DNA from: Bacteroidaceae bacterium
GTDB taxonomy: Bacteria; Bacteroidota; Bacteroidia; Bacteroidales; Bacteroidaceae
Reading direction: 5' to 3'
Assembly (NCBI GenBank): GCA_017555845.1
Contig: JAFZFO010000013.1
Coordinates: 16,798 to 80,797 of the forward strand
Length of the DNA stretch: 64,000 nucleotides
Below are positions 17,722 to 26,749 of this stretch, piece after piece. Below the pieces are notes generated by a model. That model saw only the letters and a list, made by a program, of their open reading frames with translations, did not search any database and was not told the DNA's origin. Position numbers and translations under genes: made by a program. Positions within the stretch are counted from its first letter, which is position 1. Every line of letters begins with the position of its first letter.

Positions 17722-18852
17722 TTACAAACGTCTTGTTACCTCCTCGAGCATGTTCTTCTTCCAGCTTGCATAGTCATCCATGAGGATGTGCTTGCGTGCC
17801 TCCTGTGTGAGCCATACATAGAATGCGAGGTTGTGTATTGATGCAATCTCAAGCGCCAACAGCTCCTGTGCTGCAAAAAGGTGGCGCAAATATGCTTTGC
17901 TGTAGAGCGTGTCGACGAACGATGCGCCATCTTCCTCAATTGGCGAGAAGTCATATTTCCACTTCTCGTTACGCATGTTCATGATACCGTGCTTTGTAAA
18001 GAGCATGGCATTACGTCCGTTGCGTGTAGGCATCACGCAGTCGAACATGTCCACTCCGCGCTCAATGGCCTCAAGAATGTTCGCCGGTGTACCCACGCCC
18101 ATCAGGTAGCGTGGCTTGTCGGTGGGGAGAATCTCGTTTACAACCTCAATCATCTCATACATCTTCTCGGCAGGCTCGCCCACGGCCAGACCACCGATGG
18201 CGTTGCCGGCTGCCTCCTTGGATGCGATGAACTCGGCCGAACGACGGCGCAGGTCGGGGTATACGCATCCCTGTACGATGGGGAACAACTGCTGCTCGTA
18301 GCCATACATGGGCTCAGTCTCGCTCAGGCGGTTTATGCAACGGTCGAGCCAACGGTGTGTTCTCTCCATTGACTTCTTTGCATAGTCATAGTCGGCTGTT
18401 CCCGGTGTGCACTCGTCGAACGCCATTATGATGTCTGCACCGATGCTGCGCTCAATGTCCATGACTCTCTCTGGCGAGAAGAAGTGCTTTGAACCATCGA
18501 TATGCGAGCGGAACTCCACGCCTTCCTCGCTCATCTTGCGTATGTCCTTGAGCGAGAATACCTGGAAGCCGCCGCTGTCGGTAAGGATGGGGCGGTCCCA
18601 CATGTTGAACTTGTGAAGGCCACCGGCCTTTTCAAGAATGTCAAGCCCCGGACGCAGGTAAAGATGGTATGTGTTGCCAAGGATAATCTGGGCCTTGATG
18701 TCATCTTTCAGGTGTGGAATCTGGACACCCTTCACTGAGCCCACTGTTCCCACGGGCATGAAGATTGGGGTCATTATGTCGCCGTGGTCGGTCGAAAGGA
18801 CTCCGGCTCTTGCCTTGCTGCCGCTGTCTGTATGTAATAATTGGAATTTCAC
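17722..18852 (-). CDS. tgt: tRNA-guanine transglycosylase (Tgt), zinc-site cysteines missing
   Basis: A 376-residue TIM-barrel enzyme that swaps guanine 34 of tRNAs for preQ1 on the way to queuosine. The DSGGFQVFSL and GGLAVGE substrate motifs are present. In E. coli Tgt the zinc is held by C-x-C-x-x-C plus a His; here the corresponding stretch near residue 300 reads DGASFVDTLYSKAYLRHL with no Cys, although the distal His (SIHNLAFY) remains. Start is GTG at 18852, 4 nt after the lon stop, matching the conserved N-terminus; no suitable ATG exists. Confidence 0.93.
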   Translation of the reverse strand: MKFQLLHTDSGSKARAGVLSTDHGDIMTPIFMPVGTVGSVKGVQIPHLKDDIKAQIILGNTYHLYLRPGLDILEKAGGLHKFNMWDRPILTDSGGFQVFSLKDIRKMSEEGVEFRSHIDGSKHFFSPERVMDIERSIGADIIMAFDECTPGTADYDYAKKSMERTHRWLDRCINRLSETEPMYGYEQQLFPIVQGCVYPDLRRRSAEFIASKEAAGNAIGGLAVGEPAEKMYEMIEVVNEILPTDKPRYLMGVGTPANILEAIERGVDMFDCVMPTRNGRNAMLFTKHGIMNMRNEKWKYDFSPIEEDGASFVDTLYSKAYLRHLFAAQELLALEIASIHNLAFYVWLTQEARKHILMDDYASWKKNMLEEVTRRL

Positions 18853-18856
18853 GTTG

Positions 18857-21328
18857 TTATGCCATTAAGTTAACAGGGTTCTTTACTTTCTCTTTGAGCA
18901 GTGCAATCTCAAGCACCTCCTTTATGTCCTTGACATAGTGGAATGTCAATCCCTTCAGATATACCTCGGGGATGGCGTCGATGTTGCGCTTGTTCTCTTC
19001 GCAGATGATGATCTCGGTTATTCCGGCGCGTTTTGCTGCCAGAATCTTCTCCTTGATACCACCTACAGGAAGCACCTTGCCTCGCAGGGTTATCTCGCCC
19101 GTCATGGCAATGCTTGGCTTCACGCGGCGCTGTGTGAGTGCCGATGCCAACGCTGTTGCCATTGTGATGCCGGCCGATGGACCGTCCTTTGGTATTGCGC
19201 CCTCGGGGACATGCAGGTGGATATTCCATTTTTCGAATATCTCATATGGGATAGCCAACTCCTCGGCGTGTGACTTTATGTACTCCAGAGCAAGCATTGC
19301 CGACTCCTTCATCACGTCGCCAAGGTTACCGGTAAGGGTCATCTTCTCGCCCTTGCCCTTGCTCATGCTTGTTTCAATGAACAGTATTTCACCGCCAACG
19401 GCTGTCCATGCAAGGCCTGTTACCACGCCTGCGTAGTCGTTGCCCTGGTATTTGTCGCGTGAGTACTCCTTTACGCCAAGCAACTCCTGCAGGTCGGCAG
19501 GCTTGATGTTCTTGTTCTCTATGCTGCCGGTTGTTGCCTTCTGGCATGCCAGACGACGGCAAATCTTGCCAATCTTCTTCTCGAGTGTTCGCACACCCGA
19601 TTCGCGTGTGTAGTCCTCAATGATGTGCTCGATGGCCTGTTTGCTTATTGTTATCTTCTCATCGGCAATACCGTTCGCGCTCTTCTCCTTTGGTATCAGG
19701 TGGCGTTTTGCAATCTCAATCTTCTCCTCGGTTAGGTAGCCGCTCACCTCTATGAGCTCCATGCGGTCGAGCAGTGGGGCGGGGATGTTTGAGAGGTTGT
19801 TGGCTGTTGCAATGAACATCACGTTCGACAGGTCGTAGTCGATGTCGAGGAAATTGTCGTGGAATGCGCTGTTCTGTTCGGGGTCAAGTACCTCGAGCAA
19901 TGCCGATGATGGGTCGCCGTGGTTCGACGCGCCACCAACCTTGTCAATCTCGTCAAGGATGAACACCGGGTTGTCTGTGCCGGCCTTCACAAGGTTCTTG
20001 AGTATGCGTCCCGGCATGGCACCGACGTAGGTCTTGCGGTGTCCGCGTATCTCCGATTCGTCGTGTATGCCACCGAGTGACATGCGCACATACTTGCGCT
20101 TCAACGCCTCGGCAATTGATTTGCCAAGCGATGTCTTACCGACTCCCGGAGGGCCATAGAGGCAGATAATTGGCGCTTTCAGGTCGCCGCGCATCTTTAT
20201 TACTGCCAGGTGCTCAAGGATTCTCTCCTTTACCTTCTCAAGGCCGTAGTGGTCGTGGTCAAGCACTTTCTGGGCGTTGTTCATGTCAAGGTTGTCCTTT
20301 GAATATTCGCCCCAAGGAAGGTTTGTGAACAGCTGCAGGTAGTTGAGCTGCACATGATAGTCGGGGGTCTGTGGGTTTATGCGCTCCAGCTTTGCCACCT
20401 CTTTGTTGAATATCTCTGCAACCTCCTTGCTCCAGTTCTTCTTGCTGCCTTTCTTGCGCAGTTCGTTCACATCCTGGTCCTGTGGGTTACCGCCAAGCTC
20501 ATCCTGGATGGTCTTCAACTGCTGTTGCAGGTAGTACTCCTTCTGTTGCTGGTCAATATCCCTCTGTGTCTTTGCCTGTATGCGGTTCTGGATATCCACC
20601 AACATCTTCTCGTGGTTGAGGATTGACAGCAGATGATATGCACGCTCAATGAGTGATGTCTCCTCAAGCAAGGCAATCTTCTCGGTAAGTGGAGCCTTGA
20701 TGTTTGCGCAAAGGAAGTTTATCAGTATGCTGTCGTTGCCCATGTTCTTCATGGCGAAGGCAACCTCCTGGCTGGCGCCGTTGGCCTTGAATATCTTGGC
20801 CGCGGTCTTGCGGCAGTTCTCTATCAGCAGTTTGAACTCATTGTCCTCGGGTGTCTGTATGTCATGGACCTGAACAACCTTACCCATGTGGTATGGGGTC
20901 AGTCGTGTGAGCTCTGTCAACTTTATCTTCTGGAAGCCCTGCAGGATTACTGTCGTTGAGTTGTCGGGCATTGCAAATACCTTCACAATCTTTGCTACAG
21001 TACCATAGGGGTAGAGGTCGTCTAACGTTGGAGCGTCTATTGAAGGTTCCTTCTGGCACATGACACCCATGTAGCCACCGCTTGCCTCAAGCTCCTTTAT
21101 CAGTTGCAGCGATGACTCACGGCCCACAGATATCGGTAACACAGTGGTGGGGAAAAGGACCATATTCCTCAACGGCAATATAGGCAACTCGTCGGGGATG
21201 TTCGCTTCACGTATCTCCTCCTCGTAGTTCCCTTTGAATTCAGTGATGAACGAAAAGGAACTGTTTTCCATGTTCTCCTCAGGAAGCATATCTTCCAGGT
21301 CTAATCCTTTACTCTTTTTTCTTGTCAT
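18857..21328 (-). CDS. lon: Lon protease (endopeptidase La)
   Basis: An 823-residue ATP-dependent protease of cytoplasmic quality control. N-terminal LON substrate domain (about 45-240), coiled coil, AAA+ module with Walker A GPPGVGKTSLGKS near 390, and a C-terminal S16 domain with the Ser-Lys dyad (Ser in KDGPSAG near 715, Lys in GGIKEK near 758). It heads a minus-strand cluster with tgt and the LptF/G permease. A minus-strand TATCTTCG at 21391-21398 is a candidate -7 box. Confidence 0.96.
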   Translation of the reverse strand: MTRKKSKGLDLEDMLPEENMENSSFSFITEFKGNYEEEIREANIPDELPILPLRNMVLFPTTVLPISVGRESSLQLIKELEASGGYMGVMCQKEPSIDAPTLDDLYPYGTVAKIVKVFAMPDNSTTVILQGFQKIKLTELTRLTPYHMGKVVQVHDIQTPEDNEFKLLIENCRKTAAKIFKANGASQEVAFAMKNMGNDSILINFLCANIKAPLTEKIALLEETSLIERAYHLLSILNHEKMLVDIQNRIQAKTQRDIDQQQKEYYLQQQLKTIQDELGGNPQDQDVNELRKKGSKKNWSKEVAEIFNKEVAKLERINPQTPDYHVQLNYLQLFTNLPWGEYSKDNLDMNNAQKVLDHDHYGLEKVKERILEHLAVIKMRGDLKAPIICLYGPPGVGKTSLGKSIAEALKRKYVRMSLGGIHDESEIRGHRKTYVGAMPGRILKNLVKAGTDNPVFILDEIDKVGGASNHGDPSSALLEVLDPEQNSAFHDNFLDIDYDLSNVMFIATANNLSNIPAPLLDRMELIEVSGYLTEEKIEIAKRHLIPKEKSANGIADEKITISKQAIEHIIEDYTRESGVRTLEKKIGKICRRLACQKATTGSIENKNIKPADLQELLGVKEYSRDKYQGNDYAGVVTGLAWTAVGGEILFIETSMSKGKGEKMTLTGNLGDVMKESAMLALEYIKSHAEELAIPYEIFEKWNIHLHVPEGAIPKDGPSAGITMATALASALTQRRVKPSIAMTGEITLRGKVLPVGGIKEKILAAKRAGITEIIICEENKRNIDAIPEVYLKGLTFHYVKDIKEVLEIALLKEKVKNPVNLMA

Positions 21329-21516
21329 TATTGTAATGAATCTTTGTTGTTTATTTCAGTAGTGGCGGTTGCCGCCATTCTAATATCGCGCGAAGATACT
21401 ACAAATTGCCGAACTGGCGAAATATTTGTAATATATAATATATTTTTATTATTTAATTAACGTTCGGATGTGTGAATTTTCTTTTGAATTGTTTCTGCAA
21501 TTTGCCCGAATTGGTG

Positions 21517-21524
21517 TAATTTTG
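21517..21524 (+). promoter_or_regulatory. Candidate -7 box for the lipid kinase gene
   Basis: TAATTTTG fits TAnnTTTG and lies 31 nt before the ATG; -33 candidates are at poor spacing. Confidence 0.4.
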
Positions 21525-21555
21525 CAATCCCGGAATCAAACAGGTAGGAGTGAGT

Positions 21556-22551
21556 ATGGATACTCTTGGTAAAAAGCAGTCGATATTGTTTCTTGTCAAT
21601 CCCAAGTCGGGAGTCAGCAAGAAAAAAAGGATACCCCAAATGGTTGAGCGATACATTGACCATGAGAGGTACGATGCCTCTATATGCTATACCCAATACG
21701 CCGGCCATGCCTATGAACTTGCCAAGGATGCTGCCGCACGTGGAGTGGATGTAGTCGTTGCCGTTGGTGGCGACGGAACGGTGAATGAGGTGGGCCGCGC
21801 TCTTGTACACACCGGTACGGCGTTGGGTGTCATTCCTTGCGGCTCAGGCAATGGCTTTGCCCGCCATATTGGAATTCCCATTGGCGTGAAAAATTCATTA
21901 GAATTCATAAACAAGGCCGAGCCTGTCAGTATTGATTATGGTAAAATAAACGGACATCCGTTCTTCTGCTCCTGTGGCATGGGGTTCGACGCTGTCGTGA
22001 GTGATGATTTTGCTAAGGGTACGGGTAGGGGATTGTTCAATTATGTCAAGCAGTCACTGCTCGATTGGGTAAAATACAAGCCTGAGACATATCTTGTGGA
22101 GACCGATTCCATTAAGGAGAAGTTCGAGGCTTTCGTCATAGCCTGCGGCAATGCATCACAATATGGCAATAATGCATATATCACACCGTTTGCGTCAATG
22201 CGCGATGGCCTGTTGACGGTTACCGTGCTTTCTCCATTCAATGTCCTTGAAGTGCCTTTGATGACCACCCATCTGTTTACGCATACATTTGATGAGAGTA
22301 GCCATGTGACAACATTGGCAGCTCCGTGGATGCGTGTTACGCGTGAAAAGCCAGGTCCGGTACATTACGATGGCGAACCGTACATGATGAGCGAGGAACT
22401 CTACATTGAGATGGTTCCAAATGGGTTGAAGGTGCTTGCAGCTTCGGGTTGGGATGGCACTTGCGCTCCTGCGCCGCTCTATAAACAGCTCTATGAACTC
22501 TTTGCCGCTTCGTTGTTGGATATTCCGGAAATCGAGATAAACAAAAAGTAA
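21556..22551 (+). CDS. Diacylglycerol kinase-family lipid kinase (DagK/YegS-like)
   Basis: A 331-residue protein of the DAGK-catalytic/LCB5 family: NPKSGVSKKK near the N-terminus, the glycine-rich VVAVGGDGTVNEVGR near 70 and the PCGSGNGFARH motif near 95, then the C-terminal beta-sandwich. It phosphorylates a lipid such as diacylglycerol; the exact substrate is not readable. I chose ATG 21556, with AGGAG five nt upstream; a GTG two codons earlier is possible. Confidence 0.9.
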   Translation: MDTLGKKQSILFLVNPKSGVSKKKRIPQMVERYIDHERYDASICYTQYAGHAYELAKDAAARGVDVVVAVGGDGTVNEVGRALVHTGTALGVIPCGSGNGFARHIGIPIGVKNSLEFINKAEPVSIDYGKINGHPFFCSCGMGFDAVVSDDFAKGTGRGLFNYVKQSLLDWVKYKPETYLVETDSIKEKFEAFVIACGNASQYGNNAYITPFASMRDGLLTVTVLSPFNVLEVPLMTTHLFTHTFDESSHVTTLAAPWMRVTREKPGPVHYDGEPYMMSEELYIEMVPNGLKVLAASGWDGTCAPAPLYKQLYELFAASLLDIPEIEINKK

Positions 22552-22593
22552 ACTCTTTTTTTTGAAAAATATTTACTTTTGTCGCAGTGTTTG

Positions 22594-23304
22594 TTACAAC
22601 TTCAGATAAAAGTCGCCAAGCAATCTTTGGGCATCATCGCTGTACGTTCCGGGTTCTACTTCCAGAATCAATGTCTCTTCTGTCGTCTCCTCGTTACGGA
22701 TGTTGGATGAAAACTCCATGAGCACTCTTTTGGGGGCTTTCCTTGGCGTAGTCTTTATGAATGTTATGCGCGTGGGGTAGAGGCTCTGCTCCATTGCTGC
22801 GGCTTTCCATTCGTTCATGATGTCGCATGGAATGACTATTGATATGCGGCCGCCATCTATGAGCAGTTCAGTACATTTTCTGAAAAAATCCTTGCAGTCG
22901 AGCGAGTCGCTGTGTCGTGCCAACGTGCGCGATGTGTCATCGCATTTCAGGCTGTTGACAAAATAGGGCGGGTTGCTGACAATGGTGTCGAATTGTGTGT
23001 CGCTGTTGTATTCGAGCAAGTCGCAGTTGATGATCTCAATCCTTTCTCCCCATGGCGAGTTGTCGGCATTTATGCGTGCCTGCATTGCAGCTTTGCCATC
23101 TATCTCAACACCTGTAATGGCTGCATTGCTGCGTTGTGCCGCCATTATTGCAATGAGGCCTGTTCCGCAACCGATGTCAAGTGTGCGTTTGCTCTCTCCG
23201 CAGTCGAACCAACTGCCAAGCAGGCAACCATCGGTGCCCACCTTCATTGCGCAGTCGTTCTGCTCAATGGTAAATTGCTTGAATTTGAAATAGCTGTTCG
23301 ACAT
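22594..23304 (-). CDS. trmN6: tRNA1(Val) (adenine-37-N6)-methyltransferase
   Basis: A 236-residue class I SAM-dependent methyltransferase of the YfiC/TrmN6 family. SAM-binding motif LDIGCGTGLIAIMAAQR near 42 and the N6-adenine catalytic NPPY near 105 (DTIVSNPPYF) are visible. I chose ATG 23304 (MSNSYFKFKQF), the conserved family start; a 16-residue upstream extension lacks ATG and crowds the tRNA. It lies 60 nt downstream of the tRNA-Thr on the same strand. Confidence 0.9.
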   Translation of the reverse strand: MSNSYFKFKQFTIEQNDCAMKVGTDGCLLGSWFDCGESKRTLDIGCGTGLIAIMAAQRSNAAITGVEIDGKAAMQARINADNSPWGERIEIINCDLLEYNSDTQFDTIVSNPPYFVNSLKCDDTSRTLARHSDSLDCKDFFRKCTELLIDGGRISIVIPCDIMNEWKAAAMEQSLYPTRITFIKTTPRKAPKRVLMEFSSNIRNEETTEETLILEVEPGTYSDDAQRLLGDFYLKL

Positions 23305-23363
23305 TCTGGATTTTTTCTTTTGTTTAATGAAAAAGAGTGTGCCTGCGCACACTCGTATTTGTG

Positions 23364-23436
23364 AGCCGAGTTGGGGACTCGAACCCCAGACCTACTCATT
23401 ACGAATGAGTTGCTCTACCAACTGAGCTAATTCGGC
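23364..23436 (-). tRNA. tRNA-Thr (anticodon CGT)
   Basis: On minus a full cloverleaf can be folded: acceptor GCCGAAT / ACTCGGC, D-arm GCTC...GAGC, anticodon stem ACTCA/TGAGT around loop TTCGTAA (anticodon CGT at 34-36), T-arm TGGGG/CCCCA with TTCGAGT, discriminator T, and no encoded CCA. There is one A-C mismatch at the sixth acceptor pair. Two further copies of residues 1-36 lie directly upstream in tandem. Confidence 0.93.
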
Positions 23437-23568
23437 GTTTGTTTATCGTTGGCATTCGCGTGAGAAAGCTGAACCTTTCCCCTTTTACCTTTCCTCTTTA
23501 ACCTTCCCCCAGCCCTCCTTGTCAATTTTTGGACGAATGAGTTGCTCTACCAACTGAGCTAATTCGGC
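23437..23568 (-). repeat. 132-bp tandem unit 1: tRNA-Thr 5' half plus spacer
   Basis: Positions 23533-23568 are identical (36 of 36) to residues 1-36 of the adjacent tRNA-Thr, ending exactly at the third anticodon base. The remaining 96 nt is a spacer rich in CCTTT tracts that is clearly less similar to the spacer of unit 2, except for its last 35 nt (CCTTCCCCCAGCCCTCCTT...). Confidence 0.9.
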
Positions 23569-23700
23569 AATGTTTTAACGTTGGTATTTACGCCAGGTGG
23601 CTAAACCTTTCCGTTTTCACCTTTCACCTTTCACCTTCCCCCAGCCCTCCTTATCAATTTTTGGACGAATGAGTTGCTCTACCAACTGAGCTAATTCGGC
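23569..23700 (-). repeat. 132-bp tandem unit 2: tRNA-Thr 5' half plus spacer
   Basis: Same architecture as unit 1: positions 23665-23700 repeat tRNA-Thr residues 1-36 without change. Its outer end lies 12 nt from a -7 box, where a normal tRNA gene would start. Confidence 0.9.
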
Positions 23701-23711
23701 ATTGTTTCTTG

Positions 23712-23719
23712 CAAAGATA
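23712..23719 (-). promoter_or_regulatory. Candidate -7 box of the tRNA-Thr transcript
   Basis: The minus strand reads TATCTTTG. A start about 6 nt downstream would begin the transcript at the outermost 5'-half copy, 270 nt before the intact tRNA. A second TATCTTTG (minus, 23796-23803) lies in a partial repeat of the same segment. No ideal -33 TTTG is seen. Confidence 0.45.
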
Positions 23720-23859
23720 TATACAAACGGGCAAAATAATATCAAGCTTGCTTGAATATTTTGCAGCGAGTGCAGAAAATCTTCGATGTTTACCTCAAAG
23801 ATATATACAATTGGATAAAATAATCAAAAAAACTTGGCATTTTCTCGTTAGTTTGTTGT

Positions 23860-23867
23860 TATCTTTG
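23860..23867 (+). promoter_or_regulatory. Candidate -7 box for the M20 dipeptidase
   Basis: TATCTTTG 52 nt before the ATG, with a possible TTGG at 23834-23837 as a weak -33 element. Confidence 0.5.
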
Positions 23868-23918
23868 TCATTGTGGGGTTTTGAACCTGCAAATGTATAA
23901 TATTAATGAAATTCATGT

Positions 23919-25277
23919 ATGGAAGTAAAGAAGTATATACAGGAGAACGAGGAACGTTTTCTCAAAGAGTTGGAGTCATTGATTGAGATTCCAAGTATCA
24001 GTGCAAAGGCTGAGCATAAGGGCGATATCGCAGCGTGTGCCGAAAGATGGAAGCAACTGCTTCTTGAGGCGGGTGTCGACAAGGCCGAGGTTATGCCCTC
24101 TACAGGCAATCCGCTTGTCTATGCCGAGAAGATTGTTGACCCTGCTGCGCCAACAGTGCTCGTATATTCACACTATGACGTGATGCCTGCCGAGCCATTG
24201 GAACTGTGGAACAGCGATCCGTTCAAGATGGTTGTCAAGGATGGCCGCATTTGGGCGCGTGGTGCCGATGATGACAAAGGTCAGGCGATGATCCAGGCAA
24301 AGGCCTTTGAATATGTTGTCAAGAATGGTTTGCTCAAGCATAATGTAAAATTCATTTTCGAGGGCGAAGAGGAGATTGGTTCTCCAAGCCTCAATGCATT
24401 CCTCAAGGAAAACAAGGAACTTTTGAAAGCCGATATCATACTTGTGAGCGATACAAGTATGCTCAGCGCAGAATTGCCTTCGCTGACAACCGGATTGCGC
24501 GGACTCGCATATTGGGAAGTAGAGGTTACCGGTCCTAACCGCGACCTGCATTCAGGTCACTTCGGTGGTGCTGTTGCCAACCCCATCAACGTTCTTTGCG
24601 AGATGATTGCAAAGATGACCGATGCCGATGGCCGCATTACTATCCCCGGATTCTATGACGATGTTGAGGAGATGTCAAAGGCCGAGCGTGATATGATTGC
24701 ATCCATTCCTTTTGATGAGGAGAAATACAAGGCTGCAATTGAGGTCAACGATCTGCGTGGCGAGAAAGGTTATTCAACCCTTGAACGCAACAGCTGTCGT
24801 CCATCGTTTGATGTCTGTGGTATTTGGGGCGGATATACTGGCGAGGGTAGCAAGACTGTGCTCCCTTCAAAGGCTTATGCCAAGCTCTCTTGCCGCCTTG
24901 TTGCGAACCAGGATCACGAGAAGATTTCGCAGCAGTTTGTCGACTATTTCAACTCTATCGCTCCTGCGTGTGTGAAGGTAAAGGTTACTCCAATGCATGG
25001 CGGTCAGGGCTACTTGTGCCCAATCACATTGCCTGCATACAAGGCTGCCGAGGCCGGTTTTGAGAAGGCTTTCGGCAAGAAACCTCTCGCTGTTCGCCGT
25101 GGCGGAAGCATCCCCATCATCAGCGATTTCGAGAAGATCCTTGGTGTGAAGACAATTCTCATGGGCTTTGGTCTGGAGAGCGATGCAATCCACTCGCCAA
25201 ACGAGAATTTCAATCTTGATATCTTCCGCAAGGGTATAGAGGCAGTGGTTGAGTTCCACAAGAATTATGTAGGCTGA
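23919..25277 (+). CDS. M20-family dipeptidase
   Basis: A 452-residue cytosolic M20/CNDP-type metallopeptidase. Metal ligands and catalytic residues are visible: His85-x-Asp87 (SHYDVMP), the bridging Asp in RGADDDKGQ (about 117-119), and the Glu pair in EGEEEIGSPS (about 150-152); a dimerisation lid domain lies near 200-310. It probably hydrolyses dipeptides such as Xaa-His; the substrate is not readable. No signal peptide. It is monocistronic, ending at a strong bidirectional terminator. Confidence 0.9.
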   Translation: MEVKKYIQENEERFLKELESLIEIPSISAKAEHKGDIAACAERWKQLLLEAGVDKAEVMPSTGNPLVYAEKIVDPAAPTVLVYSHYDVMPAEPLELWNSDPFKMVVKDGRIWARGADDDKGQAMIQAKAFEYVVKNGLLKHNVKFIFEGEEEIGSPSLNAFLKENKELLKADIILVSDTSMLSAELPSLTTGLRGLAYWEVEVTGPNRDLHSGHFGGAVANPINVLCEMIAKMTDADGRITIPGFYDDVEEMSKAERDMIASIPFDEEKYKAAIEVNDLRGEKGYSTLERNSCRPSFDVCGIWGGYTGEGSKTVLPSKAYAKLSCRLVANQDHEKISQQFVDYFNSIAPACVKVKVTPMHGGQGYLCPITLPAYKAAEAGFEKAFGKKPLAVRRGGSIPIISDFEKILGVKTILMGFGLESDAIHSPNENFNLDIFRKGIEAVVEFHKNYVG

Positions 25278-25293
25278 TACTTATACATGCTAT

Positions 25294-25332
25294 AAACGAC
25301 AACGGGACGGCAATGCCGTCCCGTTGTCGTTT
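25294..25332. terminator. Bidirectional terminator between the dipeptidase and uraA
   Basis: A perfect 18-bp stem (25294-25311 with 25315-25332) and AAT loop, with T-rich flanks serving both convergent genes. Confidence 0.88.
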
Positions 25333-25350
25333 GTTTTGCAATATGCAATA

Positions 25351-26577
25351 TCAATTAGCCTTGCTCTTTGGGATAATCAGGTTCAGGATTACGCCGACAA
25401 GTGCTGCCAGACCTATTCCGCCAATTGTCATTCCGCCGAATGCCATCTCGGCACCACCAATGCCAAGGATGAGAATGAGTGATGCAATCACCAGATTGCG
25501 TGTCTCGCCCATGTCAACCTTGTTCTTTATCAAGGTGTTGATGCCTACCGATGCAATTGTACCGAAAAGCAACAGCATGATACCGCCAAGGACAGATCCG
25601 GGGATAGTCTTGAGCAGTGCGCTCATCTTGCCTATTACTGAAAAGAGGATACCGAAAACGGCTGCTATGCGAAGCACTGCAGGGTCAGATATCTTTGTGA
25701 GCGAAACGGCGCCTGTAACCTCGGAATATGTAGTTACCGGAGGACCACCGATGAATGAGGCTGCGGCGCAAGCAAGTCCGTCGCCAAGCATTGTGCGGTG
25801 TAATCCGGGGTCTTTTGCGAAATCCTTTCCTGTAACCTCGTTGATGGCATATACGTCGCCAATGTGCTCAATCACGGGGGCTATGGCAACAGGAATCATG
25901 AATACTATGGCCTCCCAGCAGAACTCGGGTCTTACGAATTGTGGCAATGCAAACCATGCAGCTTCGGCAACGGGCTGAAAATCTACCAGGCCGAAAATGG
26001 TGGCTGCGATGTAACCCACGATAATACCTGCAAAGATGGGGATAAGCTTCAATAATCCTTTTGCAAACAGTGAAACAGCAACGGTGGTTACCAGTGCTGT
26101 GATTGCAAGCGGCCAGTTCGCCTTGGCCATGTCAACTCCAGTGCCGGCCAATGACAGACCGATGAGCATGATTACAGGGCCTACAACGATTGGAGGGAAC
26201 AGGTTTGTTATGAAGTTCACTCCGCGCAGGCGTACCAGTGCGCTCATCAGGCCATATACCGCACCCACAGCCACAAGGCCGCACAATGTGCCTGGCATGC
26301 CATAAAGCTCGGTGGCTTTTATGATTGGCGCGATGAATGCGAAACTGCTTCCCAGGAATATGGGAACTTTTCCTTTGGTGACGGCATGGAAGATCAATGT
26401 ACCCACACCGGCTGTGAAAAGGGCAACTGATGGGTCAAGGCCAACCAGAAGTGGTACCAGTACCGTTGCGCCGAATGCTACAAACAGGAACTGTGCGCCA
26501 ACAATGGTCTTCTTGAACAGGCCGAGCTCGTTGTTGCTCTTGTTGGTGTTGTTTTCAGGACTGTTTTCCTTTTTCAT
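25351..26577 (-). CDS. uraA: Uracil-xanthine permease (NCS2 family)
   Basis: A 408-residue polytopic transporter of the UraA/NAT family with about 12-14 hydrophobic segments. The proton-linked NCS2 core region is visible, with the Glu of [12 protein letters not shown] near 240 and the second substrate Glu equivalent in the TYSEVTGAV segment near 285. It imports uracil (or xanthine) across the inner membrane. It is divergent from upp, so uptake and salvage of uracil are encoded side by side. A candidate minus-strand -7 box TACTTTTG is at 26617-26624. Confidence 0.9.
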   Translation of the reverse strand: MKKENSPENNTNKSNNELGLFKKTIVGAQFLFVAFGATVLVPLLVGLDPSVALFTAGVGTLIFHAVTKGKVPIFLGSSFAFIAPIIKATELYGMPGTLCGLVAVGAVYGLMSALVRLRGVNFITNLFPPIVVGPVIMLIGLSLAGTGVDMAKANWPLAITALVTTVAVSLFAKGLLKLIPIFAGIIVGYIAATIFGLVDFQPVAEAAWFALPQFVRPEFCWEAIVFMIPVAIAPVIEHIGDVYAINEVTGKDFAKDPGLHRTMLGDGLACAAASFIGGPPVTTYSEVTGAVSLTKISDPAVLRIAAVFGILFSVIGKMSALLKTIPGSVLGGIMLLLFGTIASVGINTLIKNKVDMGETRNLVIASLILILGIGGAEMAFGGMTIGGIGLAALVGVILNLIIPKSKAN

Positions 26578-26666
26578 AGTATTGTTTTAAATGAAGTGAA
26601 TTGAATGCGAATGTCGCAAAAGTATAAAAATGAATTGAAAAAATAAGGATTTTCGAAAATATATGC

Positions 26667-26674
26667 TACATTTG
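26667..26674 (+). promoter_or_regulatory. Candidate -7 box for upp
   Basis: TACATTTG, matching TAnnTTTG, lies 75 nt before the upp ATG; the minus strand box for uraA (26617-26624) is 42 nt away, so the two divergent promoters do not overlap. Confidence 0.5.
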
Positions 26675-26749
26675 CGCTCAAACCATTTTGGAATGGGCGT
26701 TTTACGCCTGCAGACATGAGTTTGATTACTAACCATAAATAAAATTACT

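Noticed and set aside
23437-23700. CRISPR-like array (repeats with spacers)
   Set aside because: The repeat is the 5' half of the adjacent tRNA, units are 132 bp with related rather than unique spacers, and no cas genes are present.
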